This document shows positions 1 to 8,157 of a stretch of DNA of 64,000 nucleotides, piece after piece. The translations under genes and the position numbers were made by a program. Source of the DNA: Bryobacteraceae bacterium (GTDB lineage Bacteria; Acidobacteriota; Terriglobia; Bryobacterales; Bryobacteraceae); contig JAHDVK010000024.1 in NCBI GenBank assembly GCA_023384675.1, positions 27,141 to 91,140 of the forward strand. Reading direction: 5' to 3'. Below the pieces are notes generated by a model that saw nothing but the letters and a program-made list of their open reading frames with translations, searched no databases and had not been told where the DNA came from. How positions within the stretch are numbered: position 1 is the stretch's first letter; each line of letters begins with the position of its first letter.

Positions 1-80
1 AAAGTAGCGGGTAGGGACATCGACAGGCCTCGCCGCGTCACGATGTGGGCGCAACAAGTGCAATCCACACCCAATACGCC

Positions 81-86
81 TATAAT
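81..86 (+). promoter_or_regulatory. putative -10 element of the ilv operon promoter
   Basis: A perfect TATAAT lies at 81-86, in the only AT-rich patch before the ilv leader. At a 17-bp spacing the -35 region (58-63, GTGCAA) matches the TTGACA consensus poorly. A start site 6-9 nt downstream would fall at about 92-95, so the transcript would begin at or just before the ATG at 95. The transcript would then contain both short leader reading frames and the attenuator hairpin. The assignment rests on the -10 box and position only. Confidence 0.45.
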
Positions 87-94
87 TATTTTTT

Positions 95-139
95 ATGAAT
101 GACAGCTCTTGCATTTCCGTAGCTTCTACGCTAGTCTAA
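95..139 (+). CDS. possible 14-codon first leader peptide of the ilv operon
   Basis: A short frame from ATG 95 to TAA 139 encodes MNDSSCISVASTLV, with Ile, Leu and two Val codons. It starts within a few bases of the start site predicted from the TATAAT at 81-86, so it could be read from a leaderless mRNA. Its stop lies 5 nt before the ATG of the longer leader peptide at 145, which would allow re-initiation. That longer frame has no clear ribosome binding site of its own. The frame is very short and could be chance. Confidence 0.25.
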   Translation: MNDSSCISVASTLV

Positions 140-144
140 GCAAC

Positions 145-264
145 ATGAGGTTGACCGCCAGCGCGAATGCCCCCGGCACTGTGGCTGTGCGTGTCTTCCA
201 CAGCGCCTTCGCGGGCGTAGTAGGCATTATCAGCATTGGGGTACTTGTACCCAGTTCCGCCTGA
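145..264 (+). CDS. ilv operon leader peptide (branched-chain amino acid attenuation)
   Basis: A 39-codon frame lies just before a terminator hairpin and the ilvB gene. Residues 25-35 read VVGIISIGVLV, so 8 of 11 consecutive codons are Val, Ile or Leu; overall there are 7 Val, 3 Ile and 2 Leu. This is the pattern of control codons in ilv/leu leader peptides, where ribosome stalling on uncharged branched-chain tRNAs prevents terminator formation. The control codons lie inside a nested fold: GTAGGC near 218 can pair with GCCTAC near 270, ATCAG with CTGAT inside that, and GGGTA with TACCC around a CTTG loop at about 238-251. No good ribosome binding site precedes the ATG. The peptide is recognised by composition and position, not by homology. 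Confidence 0.7.
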   Translation: MRLTASANAPGTVAVRVFHSAFAGVVGIISIGVLVPSSA

Positions 265-290
265 TGGGCCTACCCGGATAAAAGAGTTTC

Positions 291-331
291 AAGGCCACCA
301 GGCGGACAAAGTTCCGAGGGTGGCCTTTTTT
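291..331 (+). terminator. intrinsic terminator acting as ilv attenuator
   Basis: AAGGCCACC at 291-299 pairs perfectly with GGTGGCCTT at 319-327, followed by six T (326-331). The 19-nt loop contains a smaller CGGA/TCCG stem. The hairpin lies 27 nt after the leader peptide stop and 47 nt before the ilvB ATG, so it would end transcripts before the structural genes. The segment TGATGGGCC at about 262-270 can pair imperfectly with GGCCACCA at 293-300 and is a candidate antiterminator (inference). Confidence 0.75.
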
Positions 332-378
332 AGTGGAATTTGTGGGTTGAATCCAATCTTGGAGAGGATTTCGAATCG

Positions 379-2109
379 ATGTCGAATCTGATGAGTGGCG
401 CGCGGATCCTGGTGGAATGTCTGGTGCGCGAGAACGTGGACTGTATTTTTGGTTATCCGGGCGGGGTGACGCTGCCGTTGTACGACGTGCTGTACGACCA
501 CCCGATCCGGCATGTGCTGGTGAGACACGAGGAGAACGCGGCGTTCGCGGCCTCGGGCTATGCTCATGCGACGGGCAAGGCTGGGGTGTGCTGCGCGACG
601 TCCGGTCCGGGGGCTACGAACCTGACGACGGGGCTGGTGGATGCCATGATGGACTCGATTCCGGTGGTGGCCATCACGGGTCAGGTGACGTCGAAGCTGA
701 TCGGCTCGGATGCGTTCCAGGAAGCGGACACGTTCGGGATCACGCGTTCCTGCACGAAGCACAATTTCCTCGTGAAAGACATCAACGAGCTGGCGCAGAC
801 GGTGCACGAGGCGTTCTACATCGCCACGACGGGCCGCCCTGGGCCGGTGCTGGTGGACATCACGAAGGACGTGCTGCAAGGGCAGGCGCATTACACGCCG
901 GTGCATGAGATCCATTTGCCCGGCTACAAGCTGGTGACCGAAGGCCACGCAGGACAGATCCGGCGCGCGGCGCAGATGATGTGGGAAGCGCGGCGGCCTT
1001 ATGTTTACGCCGGCGGGGGCATCGTCGCGGCGGGCGCCAGCGCGGAACTGCAGGATCTGGTGGAGACTCTGGACGTGCCCACCGTGTGCACGCTGATGGG
1101 GCTGGGCGGGCTGCCGTCGTCACATCCGAATTTCGTTTCGATGCCAGGGATGCATGGATCGTACGCGGCCAATATGGGGATGTACGAATGCGACCTGCTG
1201 ATTGCGCTGGGCGTGCGGTTTGACGACCGGGTGACGGGGAGGCTGGCGGCGTTCGCACCGCATGCGAAGGTGATCCACGTGGACATCGACCCGGCGGAGA
1301 TCGGCAAGAACCGGGCGGCGGATCTGCCGATTGTGGGGGATGTGAAGAAGGTGCTGACAAAACTGAACAAGCACCTGAAGGAGTTCGCGCCAACGATGCG
1401 CGAGGCTCGCGCCGCGGACCGGGCTGAATGGTGGGATGTGGTCCGGAATTGGAAGCGGGAACACCCGTTGCAGCCGGTGTTTTCGGCGACGGAGATCAAG
1501 CCGCAGCACCTGATGCATGAGATCGACAAGCTGTCGGGCGGGCGCGCGATTGTGACGTCGGACGTGGGTCAGCACCAGATGTGGGCGGCGCAGTTCATCC
1601 GGTTCGACGAGCCGCGGCTGTGGGTGAATTCGGGCGGCCTGGGGTCGATGGGCTATGGTTTGCCCTCGGCGATTGGCGCGCAGATGGCGTGTCCGGACAA
1701 AACGGTGTTTGCGATTGTGGGCGATGGCGGGTTCCAGATGTCGCTGCCAGAACTGGCCACGCTGGTGAACTACGGGCTCAATGTGAAAGTGATCATCATG
1801 AACAACGGCTACCTCGGCATGGTGAGGCAGTGGCAGGAGCTGTTTTACAACAACCGGATGTCGTCGGTGGAGCTGAGCGCGTTTCCGAACATCGAACTGC
1901 TGGGCGCGGCGTATGGGATCAAGGGGCGGATCGTACACACGCCGGCGGAGCTGCAGACGGCGCTGAAGGAGTGCATAGAAGAGAACGGCCCGTACCTGAT
2001 GGACGTGCACGTGTCGCAATACGAGAACGTGTACCCGATGGTGCCGGCCGGCGGCGCGATCAACGAGATGGTGCTAGCGCAACCGCAGCCGGTGGCGGTG
2101 CCGAAATAA
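379..2109 (+). CDS. ilvB: acetolactate synthase large (catalytic) subunit
   Basis: Thiamine-diphosphate enzyme that condenses two pyruvates to 2-acetolactate (valine/leucine) or pyruvate and 2-oxobutyrate to 2-aceto-2-hydroxybutyrate (isoleucine). The protein has 576 residues, the usual length. The N-terminal ThDP-binding domain carries RHEENAAFAASGYA near residue 48, including the glutamate that activates the cofactor, then SGPGATNL. A central domain follows. The C-terminal domain has the GDG...NN cofactor motif (GDGGF near 448, MNNGYLG near 474). The ATG at 379 is chosen because GGAGAGG lies at 361-367; an ATG at 391 and a TTG at 340 are alternatives. It is the first gene of ilvB-ilvH-ilvC-cimA and is probably controlled by the upstream attenuator. 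The family assignment is firm. Confidence 0.96.
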   Translation: MSNLMSGARILVECLVRENVDCIFGYPGGVTLPLYDVLYDHPIRHVLVRHEENAAFAASGYAHATGKAGVCCATSGPGATNLTTGLVDAMMDSIPVVAITGQVTSKLIGSDAFQEADTFGITRSCTKHNFLVKDINELAQTVHEAFYIATTGRPGPVLVDITKDVLQGQAHYTPVHEIHLPGYKLVTEGHAGQIRRAAQMMWEARRPYVYAGGGIVAAGASAELQDLVETLDVPTVCTLMGLGGLPSSHPNFVSMPGMHGSYAANMGMYECDLLIALGVRFDDRVTGRLAAFAPHAKVIHVDIDPAEIGKNRAADLPIVGDVKKVLTKLNKHLKEFAPTMREARAADRAEWWDVVRNWKREHPLQPVFSATEIKPQHLMHEIDKLSGGRAIVTSDVGQHQMWAAQFIRFDEPRLWVNSGGLGSMGYGLPSAIGAQMACPDKTVFAIVGDGGFQMSLPELATLVNYGLNVKVIIMNNGYLGMVRQWQELFYNNRMSSVELSAFPNIELLGAAYGIKGRIVHTPAELQTALKECIEENGPYLMDVHVSQYENVYPMVPAGGAINEMVLAQPQPVAVPK

Positions 2110-2124
2110 GGAGTTTGGTGAGCT

Positions 2125-2664
2125 ATGTTAGTCACACTATCGATATTGCTGGAGAACAAGCCGGGAGCGTTGATGCGCGTGACCGGGCTGCTGAGCCAGC
2201 GCGGCTACAACATCGAATCGCTGACGGTGGCGCGGACGCTGGATCCGACGCTGTCGCGGATGACGATTGTGGTGGACGTGGAGACGCGGCTGCGTCCGCA
2301 CCTGATGAAGCAGATGAACCGCCTGATCAATTGTCTGCAGGCGAACGATTTGACCGAAGGGCCGAACGTGGTGCGCGAGCTGGTGCTGCTGCGGATGCGG
2401 ACGGCGCAGGAGAACCGTACGTCGATTCTGAAAGAGGCCGAGATCTTCGGCGCGCGCGTGGTGGATTCCTCGGTGGAGGGCTTCGCGCTGGAGGCCACCG
2501 GCGACGGCGAGAAGCTGGATGAGTTTGTCGCCGTGATGGCGACCTATGGAGATATCGAGGTCACGCGTTCCGGCGCGGTGGCCGTTTCATTGGAACCGAA
2601 GAAGCTGCGGCTGTCGCCCCCGATTCCGAAGAGTCAGGGTGAGCCGGCCGCGACGCACAAATAA
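2125..2664 (+). CDS. ilvH: acetolactate synthase small (regulatory) subunit
   Basis: Regulatory partner of the IlvB subunit, giving full activity and usually valine feedback sensitivity. The protein has 179 residues. It begins directly with an ACT domain (LVTLSILLENKPGALMRVTG, then RGYNIESLTVA), followed by the C-terminal ALS_ss domain. AAGGAG at 2108-2113 overlaps the ilvB stop codon and sets the ATG at 2125, so the two subunits are probably translationally coupled. The next gene, ilvC, starts 21 bp downstream. Whether the symbol is ilvH or ilvN is a naming choice; the function is clear. Confidence 0.95.
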   Translation: MLVTLSILLENKPGALMRVTGLLSQRGYNIESLTVARTLDPTLSRMTIVVDVETRLRPHLMKQMNRLINCLQANDLTEGPNVVRELVLLRMRTAQENRTSILKEAEIFGARVVDSSVEGFALEATGDGEKLDEFVAVMATYGDIEVTRSGAVAVSLEPKKLRLSPPIPKSQGEPAATHK

Positions 2665-2685
2665 GAATGGAGTACCCGATTCAGC

Positions 2686-3693
2686 ATGGCTAAACGCTAT
2701 TACGAACAGGACGGCAGCCTGGCCGCATTGAGCGGCAAGACGGTGGCCATTGTGGGCTACGGCAGCCAGGGGCATGCGCACGCCTTGAACCTGCGCGATT
2801 CCGGAGTGAGCGTGGTGGTGGGGCTGCCCGCCGCCTCGAAGAGCCGGGAGAAGGCGGCGTCGATGGGGTTGGAGGTCTTGAGCCCGGGCGAGGCGGCGGC
2901 GCGGGCCGATTTCATCATGATCCTGGTGCCTGACCATATTCAGGCGGAGCTGTATGAGACGGAGATCGCGCCGAATCTGAAACCGGGCAAGACGCTGATG
3001 TTCGCGCACGGCTTCAACGTGCATTTCGGCTTCATCAAGCCGCCGGAAGGCGTGGACGTTTCGATGGTGGCGCCGAAGGCTCCCGGGCATCGCGTGCGGG
3101 AGGTATTCACCGAGGGCCAGGGCGTGCCGGCGCTGGTGGCGGTACATCAGGATGCCTCGGGGAATGCGCTGCAGAACGCGCTGGCATATGCGCTGGGATT
3201 GGGCTCGCTGAAGGCGGGCGTGATTCAGACGACGTTCCGCGAGGAGACCGAGTCCGACCTGTTCGGCGAACAGGCCGTGTTGTGCGGCGGCGCCGCGGAG
3301 TTGATCCGTGCGGGATTCGAGACGCTGACCGAAGCGGGTTACGATCCCGAGATCGCGTATTTCGAGTGTCTGCACGAGTTAAAGCTGATCGTGGATCTGA
3401 TTTACGAAGGCGGGCTGAGTTATATGCGCTATTCCGTTTCTGATACGGCGGAATATGGCGATTATACGCGGGGTCCGCGCGTGATTAACGAACAGACCCG
3501 GGCAGAAATGAAAAAGATTCTGGCCGAAGTGCAGAGCGGCGATTTCGCCAAAGCGTGGATGGAAGAAAACCGCGCGGGGCGGAAGAAGTTCCTGGCTATG
3601 CGGGCGGCGCAACAGAAGCAGCCGATCGAGACGGTGGGTGCGGAGTTGCGCGAGATGATGACGTTTCTCAAGAAAAAGAAAGTAGATAGTTAA
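2686..3693 (+). CDS. ilvC: ketol-acid reductoisomerase, class I (short form)
   Basis: Converts 2-acetolactate or 2-aceto-2-hydroxybutyrate to the dihydroxy acids by Mg-dependent alkyl migration and NAD(P)H reduction. It has 335 residues, typical of the class I enzyme with a single C-terminal knotted domain. The dinucleotide-binding motif VGYGSQGHA lies at residues 23-31. The knotted domain holds the metal ligands ([19 protein letters not shown], then [19 protein letters not shown]). The Ser/Arg content after the second beta strand (AASKSREK) favours NADPH (inference). It is the third gene of the operon. A GC-rich palindrome lies just after its stop codon, before cimA. Confidence 0.96.
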   Translation: MAKRYYEQDGSLAALSGKTVAIVGYGSQGHAHALNLRDSGVSVVVGLPAASKSREKAASMGLEVLSPGEAAARADFIMILVPDHIQAELYETEIAPNLKPGKTLMFAHGFNVHFGFIKPPEGVDVSMVAPKAPGHRVREVFTEGQGVPALVAVHQDASGNALQNALAYALGLGSLKAGVIQTTFREETESDLFGEQAVLCGGAAELIRAGFETLTEAGYDPEIAYFECLHELKLIVDLIYEGGLSYMRYSVSDTAEYGDYTRGPRVINEQTRAEMKKILAEVQSGDFAKAWMEENRAGRKKFLAMRAAQQKQPIETVGAELREMMTFLKKKKVDS

Positions 3694-3700
3694 TGAGGGA

Positions 3701-3728
3701 GGCGCGCGTCCTGATCAGGGCGCGCGCC
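3701..3728 (+). terminator. GC-rich palindrome between ilvC and cimA
   Basis: GGCGCGCG at 3701-3708 pairs with CGCGCGCC at 3721-3728. The interior, CCTGATCAGG flanked by a T:G pair, extends the stem, so nearly the whole 28 nt folds. No T-run follows. It could be a Rho-type or partial terminator, or an mRNA-stabilising or processing hairpin that sets cimA expression relative to ilvBHC. It ends 24 nt before the cimA ATG. Confidence 0.5.
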
Positions 3729-3752
3729 TTCGCCGTTTGAGGTCAATTTGTT

Positions 3753-5363
3753 ATGCGTATTGTGACATTCGACACCACCCTCCGGGACGGCACGCAAGGC
3801 GAATCCGTCTCATTCTCCCTGGAAGACAAACTGCTGATTGCCCAGAAGCTCGACGACCTGGGAATTGACTATATCGAGGGCGGCTGGCCGATGTCGAACC
3901 CGAAAGATAAGGAGTTCTTTGCGCGCGCCCGTGAACTGCAATTGAAGCATGCGAAACTGACGGCTTTCGGCGCGACGCGCTTCAAGAACAATCCGGTGGA
4001 GAAAGATGCGAATGTGCTCGCTTTGCTGGAGGCGGGCACACCGGCAATCAGTGTGTTCGGCAAGAGCTGGGATCTGCACGCCACGCGGGTGCTGGGCGTA
4101 ACGGAAGATGAAAACCTGACGCTGATTGCGGACACCGTGCGCTTTATCAAGGAGCACGGCCGCGAGCTGATCTACGACGCGGAGCATTTCTTCGACGGGT
4201 ACATCAACAACCCGGACTATGCGCTGCGGACGCTGGAGGCGGCGGCGCGCGCGGGCGCGGATGCGCTGGTGCTCTGCGACACGAACGGCGGGACGGTGAC
4301 GGGGCGCCTGACCGAAATCGTGGCCGACGTGCGGCGGCGATTCGATGGGGTGATCGGGATTCATTGCCATGACGATTCGCACCTCGCCGTGGCGAATACG
4401 ATCGCAGCGGTGGAACAAGGCTGCACGCATGTGCAAGGCACGTTTAACGGCTATGGCGAGCGCTGCGGCAACGCAAACCTGTCGAGCGTGCTTCCGATTC
4501 TCGAGGTGAAGCTGGGGCACACCACGGTTGGACCGGAGAAGCTCGGGAGCCTGAGCGCGGTGTCGCACTACATCGCGGAGCTGGCCAATCTGCCGCTGCC
4601 TGCGAACACACCGTTCGTGGGGCGCTCGGCGTTTGCGCACAAGGGCGGCGTGCACGTGTCGGCGGTGCTGAAGGATTCGGCGACGTACGAGCACATGAAT
4701 CCGGCGCTGGTGGGCAACCGGCAGCGGGTGCTGCTATCGGATTTATCGGGGCGCGGCAATATCCTCTACAAGCTGAAGCAGCACGGACTGGAAGACAAGA
4801 TTGATGACGCCGCGCGCCGCGAGTTGCTGGACCGCATCAAGCACATGGAGTACCAGGGCTACGAGTTGGAGGCGGCCGAAGGGACGTTTGAACTGATTGT
4901 GCGCGAGGCGCTGCAGCCGGGCTTGAACCTGTTTGAAGTGGTGAGTTTCGAGGTGTCGACGCGGATGATCGGCAACCGGGACTCAGTGAGTTCGGCGACG
5001 GTGATCCTGCGGGTGGAGGATGCGATCCATTCGGCGACCGCGACCGGGCACGGGCCGATGAACGCGCTGGACGTCTGCTTGCGGCAATGCCTGAGCACGG
5101 TGTACCCGGCAATCCGTGATGTGCGGCTGACCGACTACAAGGTGCGCGTGCTGGATACGAAGAAAGGGACGGCGGCGAAGGTGCGCGTGCTGGTGGAGTG
5201 GAGCGACCACCGCCGGTCCTGGTCCACGGTGGGAGTTTCGGATAATGTGATCGAGGCGAGCTGGCAGGCGCTGTGCGATGCCCTGCGGCTTGAGCTGATG
5301 CGTCTCGCCGATAAGAATTCGTCGATCGAGAAGGCGGTAGAAGATTACTGCTGGGGTGTCTAA
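3753..5363 (+). CDS. cimA: (R)-citramalate synthase
   Basis: Condenses pyruvate and acetyl-CoA to citramalate, the first step of the threonine-independent route to 2-oxobutyrate for isoleucine. The 536-residue protein belongs to the alpha-isopropylmalate synthase superfamily but matches the citramalate branch (TIGR00977 type). It begins VTFDTTLRDGTQGE (residues 4-17, metal and catalytic residues), with HCHDDSHLAVAN and GTFNGYGERCGNANL in the TIM barrel. A C-terminal LeuA-type regulatory dimer domain spans about residues 400-530 and probably mediates isoleucine feedback. Its place behind ilvBHC supports the isoleucine role. A 2-isopropylmalate synthase is the alternative, but the sequence and context favour CimA. 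Confidence 0.88.
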   Translation: MRIVTFDTTLRDGTQGESVSFSLEDKLLIAQKLDDLGIDYIEGGWPMSNPKDKEFFARARELQLKHAKLTAFGATRFKNNPVEKDANVLALLEAGTPAISVFGKSWDLHATRVLGVTEDENLTLIADTVRFIKEHGRELIYDAEHFFDGYINNPDYALRTLEAAARAGADALVLCDTNGGTVTGRLTEIVADVRRRFDGVIGIHCHDDSHLAVANTIAAVEQGCTHVQGTFNGYGERCGNANLSSVLPILEVKLGHTTVGPEKLGSLSAVSHYIAELANLPLPANTPFVGRSAFAHKGGVHVSAVLKDSATYEHMNPALVGNRQRVLLSDLSGRGNILYKLKQHGLEDKIDDAARRELLDRIKHMEYQGYELEAAEGTFELIVREALQPGLNLFEVVSFEVSTRMIGNRDSVSSATVILRVEDAIHSATATGHGPMNALDVCLRQCLSTVYPAIRDVRLTDYKVRVLDTKKGTAAKVRVLVEWSDHRRSWSTVGVSDNVIEASWQALCDALRLELMRLADKNSSIEKAVEDYCWGV

Positions 5364-5456
5364 TCCGGAAGCGCGAGGGGCTGCATATTGGCGGAACAGC
5401 CGGTCGGTTTTTCCCTGTTTGGCTGGGATCCAATGTTAATGTAGAGGCAGGCCGAG

Positions 5457-5876
5457 ATGGATTCCCCGCAAATCGAAGCTGCCCGCATTCTCGTCGTGGA
5501 TGACGACGCCGGTGTGCGCCAGGTTTTACGCAGCATGCTGCTCCCGGCCGGCTATGAGGTGGAGATCGCATGCAATGGCCGGGAAGCCATTCAGCTTCTT
5601 CAGACGAGCAGGTTCGATTTGGTGATTACCGACCTGGTGATGCCGGAGCAGGAAGGCATCGAGACCATCAAGTTGTTGCGCCGGGACTTTCCGTCGGTGA
5701 AGATTATCGCCATTTCGGGCGCATTTGGCGGGGATTATCTTCGCATCGCTGGGTTCCTGGGAGCGCATCGCACCATGGCGAAACCCGTCCGCATGGAGAC
5801 GGTGATCCGAGTGGTGGAGGAGACGCTGCGCAGCACAGAGGACCCGCCACACGCCGAAGGGCTGGAAGAGTTCTAG
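5457..5876 (+). CDS. stand-alone response regulator receiver protein
   Basis: Single-domain CheY-like receiver of 139 residues with no output domain. The acidic cluster DDD lies at 15-17, the phosphoacceptor is Asp59 (DLVITDLVMP) and the conserved Lys is Lys109 (MAKPV), so it should be phosphorylatable. The C-terminal 15 residues (STEDPPHAEGLEEF) are an acidic tail. It probably signals by protein-protein contact to an unlinked kinase or target. Its stop codon overlaps that of the convergent gene in the shared tetranucleotide CTAG at 5873-5876. No partner kinase is adjacent. Confidence 0.88.
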   Translation: MDSPQIEAARILVVDDDAGVRQVLRSMLLPAGYEVEIACNGREAIQLLQTSRFDLVITDLVMPEQEGIETIKLLRRDFPSVKIIAISGAFGGDYLRIAGFLGAHRTMAKPVRMETVIRVVEETLRSTEDPPHAEGLEEF

Positions 5877-8020
5877 GCGTTCACGACGCGGCGCCGGAAG
5901 CGGCCGAGAATGGATGAGCCACCCTGGCGCATCCTGCGGCTTTCACTCATCTGCTCGCGCGCACGCTCGATGACCGGGGCCAACGGTTCGCGGGAGGCCT
6001 CTGCTGCGCCCCAGTGACACATGAGCGGTACCGACGACAAGGCGCGCAACTGGAAATCCCAAAGCAACTCGGCGAGCAACCGGGTCCGGCCCGCCTGTTC
6101 GCCGGCCGAAAGATTGGGCAGCAGCAGGAGAATCTCGTCGTTACTGAAGCGGCAGAGCAGGTTGCTGGATCCCGCGAGGGTTCCGAGGGTTGTGCAGAGT
6201 GACTTGACCGCCTCTTCACACCGTTCCTCGCCATAATCGGCCAGTTGACGGTCCAGATCGGCGATGGCGATGCATGCCACAAAGCCCGTGAAGGGCTGAG
6301 GGCTGGCCAGCAGCGAACGCAGGACATCAGCCTCCTGCCAACCGGCGGGGAGCTGCAGTTGGGGGTGAGCATCTTCCCTGAACGCTGGCGTGATAGCGAC
6401 GGGCAGTTCCACCACGTTGTCGCGTGGCACGACTGGATCGACTCTCCAGGCCGGAGCAGCGGGCGCGGGCTCAATGAGCTTGGGCGAATCCTCCAGCGCG
6501 GCGACGGCGCGTTGCGGTTCCTCGACTGGGCCGGCCGAATCGGGTTCCCGGATGGAAGCGAAGATCTCTTCAAGCCCGGCGGGAGTCTGCTCAACCAGTT
6601 CCGGCACTGCGACGATCTCCTGAGTGGCGGCGGGCGCTTCGGCCTCCGCCACGGGAGCGGGTTCCTCGTGCAGAACGCGAATCCGGACGATCGGTTCTTC
6701 GATCTCCTGCTCCTGAGCAGCCGCCGCTTCGAGCGATTCATGCTCGGCAGGCTGCGTCAACGCAGATTCCAGACCAATCTCAGACGCGGGTATCACCAGA
6801 CCGGACGGCTGAATGCTTGGATCCGGAATCGCCACGATCCCCGCCAGGGCGGACCGGACCGGGCTTTGCGTGGAAACGGCCAGACGGCCTTGGGCGACTG
6901 GGGCCAGTTCCCTGCTCCCCATCCAACGCGGGAACACCGGCGCCCCGGCCTCGACTGCCACCGCCGCAACCGGCAAGGCCTTAATCACGAACGCACCGGC
7001 CATCGGCAGACAGGGCGCCAATCCAACCAAATCGCATTCCGCAAGGGTGTGAGCCCCAACAGGCGTCGCAAACCAGGTCGCGGCGAACTGAGGTTCCGAT
7101 GCACCGGCAAAAGGCATGGCCAACCCGGAGTCCATCCGCGCGCGCGATCCCACGCTGGCAGGCATTGCCGGTGACAGAGGCAGGACGCCAGCCTCCACGG
7201 CAGCCGGCTCGGGGAAGCTCAGCTCGGACGCCACAGCCGGCCGCTGGGCAGCAAGCGATTCCGCCACCGGCACCGTCGAGATCGGATGCATCCTGACCGG
7301 CGGAGAAATGCCTGCCGGTGGCGCAGCCGCGAGCGGAAGAATTTCTGCTTCAGAGGGAATCGCTTCCGACTCGAAGGCCGCAGGTCCGGCCGGAGTTTGC
7401 GGCGGTGCTGGAGCCGCCTCGGCAAATTCCACTTCGTCCGGCGGTTCGGTCTGCCGGGATTCCGGCGCAGCAGCCGGAATTGTTACGGGTGCGGCGCCGG
7501 CTGCGGGCGGGTCAGTCAACTCCACCGCGAAAGCCGCCGGCTTCGCCACGGGCGTGAATTCAACAACCGGCGCAGACTGGGCCATCGCGGGCGAAACCTT
7601 TTCCCGCACCAACGGTTCAACCTCTGCCGCAGGCTTGAACGAAACGCTCTGGGCTTGTTCCGCCGCCGGCGCCAAGATTGGGGCCGCCGGCTCAGGAGCA
7701 CGCTCACGCCGGGGACGCCGCCGGCCGCCCGGCGGCAGGTGTTCAAGTGTTTCCGGTGAAGCGGTGACCAGAGGACTGACGGCGGCCACCGGCTGATGCG
7801 CGGCATAGACTTTCCGCGCCAGAGCCCTTTCGGCCATACTTTCCCGGGCAACCTGCTCCGCAGGCTGGACAAAGCGCTGGTCCTGTCTCACCTGCAGTTC
7901 CAGGTTCGCTTCGCGGAGCCGCTCGTTGGATCCCTTCAGAAAATCGCAGATCAACGCGACGAACGCCGCTCCCAGGACGACGACAAGACTAACGAAGATC
8001 TGGAGTTCGGTTGCGCCCAT
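5873..8020 (-). CDS. membrane-anchored protein with degenerate GGDEF-like C-terminal domain
   Basis: The 715-residue protein has an N-terminal transmembrane segment (LQIFVSLVVVLGAAFVALICDFL), a short coiled region, and about 450 residues rich in Ala, Pro and Glu that look disordered. A folded C-terminal domain follows from about residue 560. That domain has nucleotide-cyclase-like elements (FVACIAIADLDRQLADYGEE, then LLCRFSNDEILLLLPNLSAGEQ). The usual GG[D/E]EF loop is replaced by FSNDEIL, so cyclic-di-GMP synthesis is unlikely. A scaffold or nucleotide-sensing role is possible but unproven. ATG at 8020 is chosen; a TTG at 8035 is an alternative. It converges on the receiver gene and shares the stop tetranucleotide with it. 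Confidence 0.7.
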   Translation of the reverse strand: MGATELQIFVSLVVVLGAAFVALICDFLKGSNERLREANLELQVRQDQRFVQPAEQVARESMAERALARKVYAAHQPVAAVSPLVTASPETLEHLPPGGRRRPRRERAPEPAAPILAPAAEQAQSVSFKPAAEVEPLVREKVSPAMAQSAPVVEFTPVAKPAAFAVELTDPPAAGAAPVTIPAAAPESRQTEPPDEVEFAEAAPAPPQTPAGPAAFESEAIPSEAEILPLAAAPPAGISPPVRMHPISTVPVAESLAAQRPAVASELSFPEPAAVEAGVLPLSPAMPASVGSRARMDSGLAMPFAGASEPQFAATWFATPVGAHTLAECDLVGLAPCLPMAGAFVIKALPVAAVAVEAGAPVFPRWMGSRELAPVAQGRLAVSTQSPVRSALAGIVAIPDPSIQPSGLVIPASEIGLESALTQPAEHESLEAAAAQEQEIEEPIVRIRVLHEEPAPVAEAEAPAATQEIVAVPELVEQTPAGLEEIFASIREPDSAGPVEEPQRAVAALEDSPKLIEPAPAAPAWRVDPVVPRDNVVELPVAITPAFREDAHPQLQLPAGWQEADVLRSLLASPQPFTGFVACIAIADLDRQLADYGEERCEEAVKSLCTTLGTLAGSSNLLCRFSNDEILLLLPNLSAGEQAGRTRLLAELLWDFQLRALSSVPLMCHWGAAEASREPLAPVIERAREQMSESRRMRQGGSSILGRFRRRVVNA

Positions 8021-8157
8021 AGCGAGGCCTACCAAAATTGTATGGTTCCGGCCGCGATATTGAAATGAGGGACTGCACCGAGATCGCGCGCCCCGCTTCC
8101 TCTGATGTTCGCTGGGAGAATGACCTGAGAAGTTCTACGTAGTTCCCCTTAGGTTGC

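Noticed and set aside
678..692. GGTCA-GG-TGACG inside ilvB as another copy of the palindrome
   Set aside because: One arm is imperfect and it lies inside a conserved coding motif.
1120..2019. 299-codon minus-strand frame inside ilvB
   Set aside because: It is antisense to a clear ilvB gene and its protein is His/Arg-rich without motifs, as expected for a GC-rich shadow frame.
6245..7174. 309-codon plus-strand frame opposite the GGDEF-like protein
   Set aside because: Gly/Arg-rich without motifs, created by the repetitive Ala/Pro/Glu codons of the opposite strand.
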